Source: Nipponacmea schrenckii (lineage: Eukaryota > Mollusca > Gastropoda > Lottiidae). Taken from it: a stretch of 64,000 nucleotides of DNA. The stretch spans positions 8,514,338-8,578,337 of the forward strand of contig CM060199.1 of assembly GCA_030562195.1 (NCBI GenBank), given 5' to 3'. Positions 56,526 through 64,000 of this stretch are shown one piece after another. The position numbers and the translations under genes were made by a program. Position 1 is the first letter of the stretch. Each line of letters opens with the position of its first letter. A model generated the notes under the pieces. That model worked only from the letters and a program-made list of their open reading frames with translations, was not told the DNA's origin and searched no databases.

Positions 56526-56990
56526 CTATAACGTGGGATTGAACAATAACGTATTTACATCCATAAATTTGCGACAAGGTTGGCCTTCTTCAAATCTTAA
56601 ACAGGGAAAATGGTCATGGGTCCAAGCATGTACTAAATGATCGTTTTCAGTCAGATTCGATTTAAACACCGACAAGGCTTTTGGTGTGGGTACGTGGAAT
56701 CTATGACACAGGTAAAACAAGCAATAATGGCCACACACAACACTTTGGGGTCCTTGAATCCATTGGGAACTGTGTCGTACTGGTCCTTGACGTTGAGCAA
56801 AGTCGGCAAAATCTTTTCCATATAGTTCTGGGGGACATCCGTACGAATCAAAGAAATCACAATAATTTTCACACAAACACGGTCCAATGTTTTCCAGGCT
56901 AGTCTTCGTCATCTGTGTTAACGACGTATGCCATGGGATAGTGGGTTGGTTTTACATTTTGTAATTAATTTCTAGCCAGGACACCACCAA
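56526..56990 (-). pseudogene. Polinton adenain-like cysteine protease
   Basis: N-terminal piece AYVVNTDDED, a stop, then PGKHW, which holds the catalytic histidine. A frameshift follows. The rest is open: ENYCDFFDSYGCPPELYG, GPQSVVCGHYCLFYLCHR with the catalytic cysteine. In the family this enzyme matures capsid proteins. Confidence 0.85.
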
Positions 56991-57046
56991 ATTGTTTGGG
57001 GATATGACAACCCAATCCTTCTTCTAACTGGGCAGTATACAGAGGT

Positions 57047-57990
57047 TTACCAATCCAACAAAATTTGGCGGTTGACGTCGATTTCCAAGACATTATCGTA
57101 TTCGGCAAACAGCAACAAATTGAGTGGATTCGGTGGAGCGTTTTCGAATCTCAATTCCAAAGAAAAACTTCGAGAGGACTTGGGATGAAAATTGACTTGT
57201 TCGGCTCCGTGGTCATTGGTTAAATCAAAACCAAAAAGAGTGTAGCCTTTAATATAGTCGTTGTAGGATAAATCTAAATATTCTTTGCTGTTGAGTATCC
57301 CTACTCCTTCATCAAATCTAAATACGGTGTTGTGGCTTGTTTGTTTGGAAAATCATGACATATTCATCCATCACATCACCATTGTTCATTAGTTTGATGT
57401 ATTCTAGTCGATGATGATGAAACTTGAAAGGATTCTTGATGGAATTACCATCGTAAGAATCATTCTCCACCAAACCCAAAATGAGACGTTTAGGCAACAC
57501 TTCGTTGATGAATAAATTATCCAAGACGTGGGTATGCTGATGTCTTTCACGACAACCCTCTTGAGTGGATATTTGGCGTTGTCCGATTGTAGTTGTTCAG
57601 CAATGCGTGTGTATGTTGACGGTGCTAGTGTTACAAAAGGTACTTCCAAAAAGGCTTTGACCATTTCAACTTTGTAACGTTCGTTGTTTTCGTTCCACAT
57701 CCAATTGGATGCGAACATCCAGACCATCTATTAAATAACGATCTTGTAAACATAAATCCACATGGAGTGACTGCAATTCAAACTCTTTGAACAAAGAGTG
57801 AAAGAAATTGTTGACGGGTCCAATTTTTTTGTCCGCACCGACATTCGTTCCATCTTCTTTCACAACTTTTAATTTGAGATACCAACTAATGTTGGCCAAG
57901 TCGATAAAATCTGTACTTGAATCAAAAATTCCAAGGGACCATCTTGGTTCAGATCACTGGTCAGTGGATATTTGCTTTTTTGGTGACGGC
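57047..57990 (-). pseudogene. Polinton major capsid protein (double jelly-roll)
   Basis: Legible in at least four frame segments: IDLANISWYLKLKVVKEDGT and PVNNFFHSLF near the N-terminus, KAFLEVPFVTLAPS and NAKYPLKRVVVKDISIP, DNLFINEVLPKRLILGLV with NPFKFHHHRLEYIKL, and the C-terminal NAPPNPLNLLLFAEYDN, with stop at 57047-57049. The order matches the Polinton PY family. The frameshifts rule out a functional product. Confidence 0.85.
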
Positions 57991-58026
57991 TGTTTGAGTC
58001 ACAGCTGGTTGAAAGGGAGCAGTGAT

Positions 58027-58446
58027 TTAGGCGTCACGGATGTTTCGCCGACATAATTTATCCAAATGAAACTTTTGCGAAAAGTCAGACCATCCTAACA
58101 TACCCGCCATGGGCCCCTCAATTTCAAAACTGATGGCGGGTAACATACGCATAAAGTTGACGGCTTCCACAGTATCAAAGGATAAATATATTCTTTGGTT
58201 TAACGGATCCAATTTAAAGGATGCATAGGGTTGTTTTTCTGCTTGATTGGCTAATTTCAAACGATTTTCGTATTCTGCTTGTTCATTTTTTTCAAAGGGC
58301 GTCAATTCCTTGATGTTGGGATCCAGGCGAACGGGTTTTCGATGAATGATTTCTTGTATTTCATTACATTTCCATAATCCATGCATGGTCACATTCAATA
58401 CATTTAGCAATTGTTCCACATTTCTGTAAGTGTTAGAAAAATACAA
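58027..58446 (-). CDS. Polinton PX-like protein (probable minor capsid), partial
   Basis: 140-residue frame between integrase and major capsid protein. It starts MYFSNTYRNVEQLLNVLN, with a Lys/Glu-rich middle and LSFDTVEAVNFMRMLPAIS. Position and the 'NTYRNVEQLL..LN' start fit PX, the minor capsid (penton) protein of Polintons; the N-terminal half of the usual protein is missing or out of frame. Confidence 0.6.
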   Translation of the reverse strand: MYFSNTYRNVEQLLNVLNVTMHGLWKCNEIQEIIHRKPVRLDPNIKELTPFEKNEQAEYENRLKLANQAEKQPYASFKLDPLNQRIYLSFDTVEAVNFMRMLPAISFEIEGPMAGMLGWSDFSQKFHLDKLCRRNIRDA

Positions 58447-58567
58447 TTTCAGCTTGAGGGACCCGACGTCCTAGACACGCCCAGGATCTGGATATTCTAG
58501 ATGTTGTCGATGTGGATTCGTCTTGCATGATGTATCTCTACTGTAGTTGGTTACTTCTATTTATACT

Positions 58568-59606
58568 CTACGGTCGATTCAGGAATCCATGAATTGAAGC
58601 TAGCAGGATAACCTTTTCATTTGACGAGTATGTTTTTACCTCGTCGTTCAATGATTTTTCAATCACGTAAGCTTCGTCTTTATCTTCCTTGACTTCTTGT
58701 AATTCTTCGGGATAAAACGATCCTTCCAACGGTTCACCGTTTCCATCAATCAATCTATAACGGGATCCTACACTGGGTTTGACTTGAAACGTTTCCCATG
58801 TCCAGTTGGACCAATATCCTTTATCGAAGGCTTTCTGTTTGTCCAGTGCCAGTCGACGTGATGTCGTGTTTTTCCTTCTTGGGATTGTCTTTGGGTAATC
58901 GTTGACTCAATAACCATTCGTTTTGAACCGTCACATCTTTAGGGGCCATACCTATATAGTACGATGCGTGGCTGCATTGTAACCTTGCACCAATTGGTCC
59001 AAAACATCGATGTAACGTTCTGTTTTTTTGGTAGGTGAAATATCGCCACATTCTCTGTTTTAAAGTACGTTGGAATCTTTCCACCACACTGGCTTTGGTT
59101 TCAGCATTGTGTGTCACGAAAAAATGATTTTTTTTCTTCTTGAGATAAGCTTGAAATTTTCTGTTTAAAAATTACGTCCCTTTATCCGTTTGTAATCTTA
59201 CTGGTGTTCTGTCTTTAATTTTTTGGAACGCTTTAACTAACGTGACACCTCTCTTGTTTTTAATGGATACGACACAAGCGTATTTGGAAAACACGTCAAT
59301 CAGACACAACAAAAAACGATAGCCATTGTTTTTCTTAGCCAAACTACTCAAATCACTCAAATCAGCTTGCCACTGGTGATCGATACCCGCAACTAAAGTA
59401 GGCGATTTAAATTTCTTCTTGAGAGGTTTGTGTAACGTATAAGTTCGTTGTCCTGCTAACCAAGCTTTTACTTTCTTCAAAAGATAGCCATTTTCTTTCT
59501 TTCCTCTGTTGCTTCTTACTTGTACGTTTCTTGGGCGTTTCAAAAGAGGAGGTAGACGGTTGTGTTTGAGGTGTCGAAAACAATTCCCATCGACGATCGT
59601 TTCCAA
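58568..59606 (-). pseudogene. Polinton retrovirus-like integrase, frameshifted
   Basis: Three segments. 59606-59172: LAGQRTYTLHKPLKKKFKSP, IDHQWQADLSDL (first D), DVFSKYACVV, VRLQTDKGT (second D). 59117-58821: TKASVVERFQRTLKQRMWRY (E) and IGMAPKDV. 58753-58568: the C-terminal LEGSFYPEELQEV and YVIEKSLNDEV. The catalytic triad is conserved, but the frame is broken twice. Confidence 0.85.
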
Positions 59607-59610
59607 TAGC

Positions 59611-60083
59611 TTATCGAGGTATGTTTGATTCTTTCAAACTTCTCATGACGGCTTGCCAACCATGGGGTGCATTGGTTGTCTTGCGGTTGCGAATGAAATC
59701 ATTGACAATATCCACCACATTGGTTCCTTTCATCACCTGACCATCATGAGTCAATTCGTATTTGTCGTTCCAAGAGTTGGGTGTTTTCTTTTCTAAATGC
59801 TGCAATAACAGACGTGCCCTCTCGTGGTATGTTTTTGGTACCGAAGTTAAAATATCCGGCTTTTCCACGGGGGCGACATCGTCAGGTTTGTTTCTGCAGC
59901 TGATAGTGGTAAGGTGCCCCGAATCAAATTACCAATACATTCACATAAACAATCCACGACCTGTTTATCGTTCAAAATATGATTTCGCCAACTGTGAGGG
60001 GTTTGCAAGAAATCGTCCAAGGTCTGTTGAGGCTTCATGACTGAGACTAGGGTCCTAGGTTTGTCCTTTATATACCCTTTCAC
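59611..60083 (-). CDS. Small ORFs upstream of the Polinton integrase
   Basis: Two frames, 60083-59847 (QQTLDDFLQTPHSWRNHIL, IGNLIRGTLPLS) and 59868-59611 (SVPKTYHERARLLLQHLEKK, SWNDKYELTHDGQVMKGTN). They overlap by 22 bp in different frames and may once have been one reading. Similar short proteins occur in Polintons next to the integrase, probably core or DNA-packing proteins; function is not assigned. Confidence 0.55.
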
Positions 60084-60109
60084 CGTCGAACGGCTCCGAT
60101 GATAGGTCC

Positions 60110-60565
60110 AATGACACTAGACACTCTTCTAACTAACATAACCATTATCATTTATCAAAACATCAATTCACCTATGAGAGATTAACTGAAAAATATACAA
60201 TGAAATAATAAGTACATATGCCTACTAGAGTATCAAATGTGGAACGAGATAAGTCACTGCCAAAGTGTCACAATATTAATAACATGAAATAACATTCTGA
60301 GATCTAAACACAACAGATGCAGATACAACAGAACCGGTACAAATTACAAATGGATGCTGAAGAAGCAGGCAATTAAAATACTGTCCTAATTAATGTAAAG
60401 TTTTCAAGATCAATGAAGCAGAACGTAGCGGCTTCTATTATTCCTATAGAGTTTCTCGATAGAGCACAAAAGTTCTCATGAAGTACACATATAAAAGAAA
60501 TAACATATAACGATGGCACGATTGTTTATGATATAAATACCGTGTTGTATACGCATAAAGCTGCA
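60110..60565. other. No gene seen
   Basis: AT-rich sequence between the Polinton and the BEL element. It may hold the 3' part or LTR of the BEL element, but with a single copy that cannot be shown. Confidence 0.4.
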
Positions 60566-62310
60566 TTATTGTTCTATGATCCAAATAAATGTTTCTGCTT
60601 TCAAATTCTTTTTCTTTCCGTTATTTACAAATGACGTCAACATTTCCTCAAATCTGATACGTCGCGATAAAGTTGGAATCAGACTTATTTCTGACTCCAA
60701 TATAAAACAAAACTTATCAATAGGTCGTATATATGAAGCTGATTTTGTTTTTACTTTAACTACTCGTACAAAACCCTTTCTATCTGGCATAACTTTGATG
60801 ATCTTTCCTAATGCCCAGCTTCGTCTTTTTGATAATTATTGTCCACTAATAACACTATATCTCCGACTTGCGCATTTCTATTTGGGGACATCCATTTCTG
60901 TCGTTCCTGTAAGGTGGGTAGGTATTCCCTTATCCAACGCGACCAAAATACATTGGCCAGGTATTGTACCTGCCGCCATCTCCTTCTTGTATAGTTGTCT
61001 GTTTTTTCAAAAACACCTGGAGGTAAAATCCCTTCACTCTGAATGTTGATCAAATGATTCGGGGTGATTGCTTCTAAATCCTTTGGGTCATCAGAGTTTC
61101 TGGTTATTGGTCTGCTATTTACAATGCATTCAACTTCACAGAACAGAGTATTAAGATTTTCTTCGTTTAGATTGATGACTTGTTCCTTTAATAAGGAATA
61201 CAGTATTTTCCTTACTGTCCTGATCTGGCGCTCCCAAACACCTCCAAAATGACTAGCTGTGGGAGGGTTAAATTTCCATTTTATATTTGAAAGCTCCTTT
61301 GCAGCACCAATAAAATTGCTTCCATTGTCTGTCCAGATAGTTCGAACACTACCTCTTCTTGCCAGGAAACGTCTTATTGCATTTATGCAAGAGTCTGTGC
61401 TTATAGGCAACCTCTAAATGTATTGCACGAATAGTCATGCATGTGAACAATACTCCATAACATTTTACTTTACTGTTTCTTCCTCTTTTGATTTCTATTG
61501 GACCGAAGTAATCAATACCAGTGTTTGTAAATGGTGGTTTGTCCACCGCAAAACGTTCAGCAGGCAAATCTGCCATCTTTTGTTGCCCAACTGCAGCCTG
61601 ATATTTTTTGCAAGTAACACACTTTGAAATGATGCTCTTCACCGCAGCGTTTACTTTCAGAATCCAGTACTTCTGTCTCAATTCTGGTACAATAGAATTT
61701 TTACCAAGGTGACCCATCTTCCTATGTGTTTCTGTCAAAGACAGAAGAAACGAGTGACAAAATTCCTCTTCTAGTTGGCGATTTTTGAGGTAAGTTTATC
61801 TTGAATTCAAAACAATCATCCTCTACTAACCATCTGACACCAAGACCATGCTCAACCGGTAAACTATCATAATCTAAATCTAGATTCTTGATTTCCTTTG
61901 CTTGTTCTTCTAGTGGTACTGTTTCAATAACAGATCGGCAGTTGCTAATCCATTTTGTTAAGTGGAATCCACCTAGTTTGCATATCCTTGTCAAATCTTT
62001 AATGAGTTTGACTGTTTTATCTGGGGAATCAACGGATCTCAGACAGTCGTCAACATAAAAGTTTCTGTAGATCGTATTGATCACTTCCAAATCAAATTCA
62101 TGTCTGTTGTCTTCAGCTGCTTTATGTAAGGCTGTAGTTGCGCAACTTGGTGAAGATGTAGCGCCAAATAGGTGAACACACATTCTGTATTCACTGGGTT
62201 CCTTTGTGTAATCTCCATCAGGCCACCAATAGAACCTTAGGAAATCCCTTTTGTATTATGGAATCTTCACACAATAAAAGAATGATTTTATATCATTGAA
62301 AATATAGGGG
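60566..62310 (-). pseudogene. BEL/Pao retroelement pol, deleted and frameshifted
   Basis: RT part from about 62310: NDIKSFFYCVKIP, then a stop, FLRFYWWPDGDYTKEPSEYR and HLFGATSSPSC, catalytic FYVDDCLRS, GGFHLTKWISN. At about 61735 RT (SLVSSVFD) joins directly to integrase (HRKMGHLGKNSIVPELRQKY), so RNase H and connection are deleted. Integrase: CVTCKKYQA, GIDYFGPIEIKRG, a frameshift near 61400, [32 protein letters not shown]. The C-terminal DUF5641-type piece ([12 protein letters not shown]) is shifted and then reads [20 protein letters not shown] to 60566. Confidence 0.9.
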
Positions 62311-63055
62311 TACCCGGAAATAATTCGTATAGAAGCAAATTTCAAAAGAAGGAGAATGTTGAGAATAACAACATATCCAAAATCCGCTAAATTCCGTCGT
62401 GGGGAAAATTTTTTATGATCATTTGAAATTCATTCTGTAGCGTATGGTATTCTTCATAACAAATGACGTCATGGTACAACGTGACCACCATACTTTAGGG
62501 GGGGTTTGTTTTATTCGTTAGTCGACGTCGTGATATCGGCAATTATCGAGTTTTAACCATTATATATCTACATTTTATTTATGAAACATTGATATTTGTT
62601 AACAGAAAATAAATTTGACAAGTAATAGTAACTTAAAACTCGATGTTGAATCAATTACACATATAATAACGCATTAGGCCTACTCCCTATAGCAGCCGAC
62701 GTTATTCTTAAACACAAACATCACGGATAAAATTGAAATAACATTGAAAACATGAATATTTCTAAGATTTTTTTTCTGCATACGTAACAATTACTAACAA
62801 AGTTGAGTCCACCATGCACATTATGTAGAAAAATATGTAATCCTAACCGACAATTGCCTGAACTTATAAGAATTCTCCCGTTCGATTAAAAAAAGTACGG
62901 AAACACATAATTTCCATTAAAAATAAATGTAACTGACAGAACATTCCGAATCTCGCTACTAATGCCACGAACCGTTATTCTTATTAGCAAATAATTGAGT
63001 TATTAAAAGAATTGCCAACATCTGATGTTTTAGAGTACCCTACTACATTGGCAAT
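62311..63055. other. No gene seen
   Basis: AT-rich sequence with scattered stops in all frames; possible upstream region of the ORF at 63056. Confidence 0.45.
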
Positions 63056-64000
63056 ATGTCCGACTTTCGCGACGACTATTGTGTACTGTGTAAGCAGGAC
63101 TTTAATGAAGATGAAAGTTTTTTATCTGTCACCCGAAAGGGGTTGCTGACTCTTATTAACTGTAGCGAAAAACGTGATTTGTTGGATTTAAACAGTTATT
63201 TGAAAGAACGTATTTTCACGACACCAATTAGAAAAGTGCTGGTACATACAAACTGCCGGAGAGATTTCACAGACCAGAAACGATTGCTTTGTAACAATGT
63301 AGAAATGCCATGTCTAGCTTGATGCCATTTAACTGGAAAGATAATTGTATGGTTTGTGGTAAAACTGCATAAAACTGCGTCATCCTGGTAGGACCCCAGT
63401 GTATCAAGTCGCGACCCTCCCATTCCGTCAAAAACTTCTAGAGTGTTGTAAAATGAGAGGAGATCAGTGGGCAGCTGAAGTTCAAGATCGGCTCAATGGG
63501 TGCATTGACTTAGTTGCAGCTGAAGCCGTCTACCACAGTAACTGTTACTCGTTAGAAATATCGACACCATAACAAGCAACGTGACTCCAGGAAGACTAGA
63601 GAATCAAGAGAGGGGACACTGCTTGACATGCTATGCAATTGGCTGGAATCTGAATATGATGCAGATTTGTACACCCTCTCTGAATTGCATGTTAAGATGA
63701 CTACTTTCAGTGGTGGATCAGATGTCTACACAACTAAAAGGCTGAAACAAAAGTTACAGGAGCGCTATAAAGACTTTGTTTTTTTTTTTGCGGAAATTGA
63801 AGGTCGTAGCAATGTTGTTTGTTTTCTAAACATAGCCAGATACATAATACATGAAGAATGGTACTCGAAGAAGGATGACAACATCGATGATGAAGCTGAT
63901 CGAATAGTGACAGCTGCAGCAAAGATAATAAAGGCGGGAATCAGAGAGAAAAAATACGATTCAAAGTCTTATCCTACTAATGATGACATAACGGATTCTG
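63056..64000 (+). pseudogene. Unrecognised zinc-binding-type protein, N-terminal part, frameshifted
   Basis: Met at 63056: MSDFRDDYCVLCKQDFNEDE, then KVLVHTNCRRDF, a C-x2-C...H-x2-C unit. A frameshift near 63310 leads to FNWKDNCMVCGKTA, another to RGDQWAAEVQDRLNGCIDLV and YHSNCYS, the second such unit. A third shift or stop near 63570 is followed by a long open stretch to the window end: LLDMLCNWLESEYDADLYTL, VYTTKRLKQKLQERYKDF, EIEGRSNVVCFLNIARYI. I have seen similar proteins as multi-copy uncharacterised genes in molluscs and cnidarians and suspect a mobile origin. It continues past the window. Confidence 0.55.

Larger units (their letters stand above)
56526..60083 (-). mobile_element. Polinton/Maverick remnant
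   Basis: Minus-strand gene order: two small ORFs, integrase, minor-capsid-like protein, major capsid protein, cysteine protease. This combination is specific to Polintons (virus-like DNA transposons related to adintoviruses). DNA polymerase B and packaging ATPase are not in the window, and no TIRs were seen. Every gene is broken by frameshifts or stops. Confidence 0.88.

Overview
This window is animal nuclear DNA. It is AT-rich, its genes are split into many short GT-AG exons, and most of it is layered transposable elements. Tandem-array elements with a terminal 'ATACGCCCACAT' palindrome and a (CCGT)n stretch resemble the 'pearl' elements known from bivalves. Together with Penelope, gypsy, BEL, Tc1, hAT and Polinton copies they suggest a mollusc, most likely a bivalve; the species cannot be told from sequence alone.

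Layout. 1-6205: a pearl-like array interrupted by a 4.3-kb Penelope-like element (PLE, minus strand) that carries an SGNH-hydrolase-like ORF and a further ORF upstream of its RT/GIY-YIG protein. 6929-21032: a host gene on the minus strand, rebuilt here as 12 phase-consistent exons, for a secreted-then-membrane-anchored protein with two WSC-type domains, a stalk and one transmembrane helix. Its introns hold a 5'-truncated LINE, a long-inverted-repeat element with a 9-bp target duplication, two minisatellites, two pearl-like elements and a deleted Tc1 copy. 15782-20648 (exons 2-6) is repeated at 31505-36370, without the signal-peptide exon. 21434-31445: a three-level nest, an old gypsy element cut by a Tc1 element, itself cut by a young gypsy element with near-identical LTRs.

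37122-44198: a 3' piece of a second PLE; a ten-exon DUF4806-type gene whose phases all agree; then a transposase-like protein and a candidate transposon end. The last two may form one two-gene transposon with the DUF4806 gene. 44196-52831: a split integrase-core-like gene whose introns contain a pearl element with a captured EGF exon, a TTAA-flanked MITE, a hAT remnant with an 8-bp duplication and several more pearl elements. 52999-56059: a second MITE, one unassigned ORF and another hAT-like element.

56526-60083 (minus): a broken Polinton/Maverick with protease, major capsid, minor capsid-like, integrase and upstream ORFs. 60566-62310 (minus): a BEL/Pao remnant. 63056-64000: the start of an unrecognised protein with repeated C2HC motifs, running off the window. 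No rRNA, tRNA or CRISPR was seen. All differences were counted by eye and are approximate.
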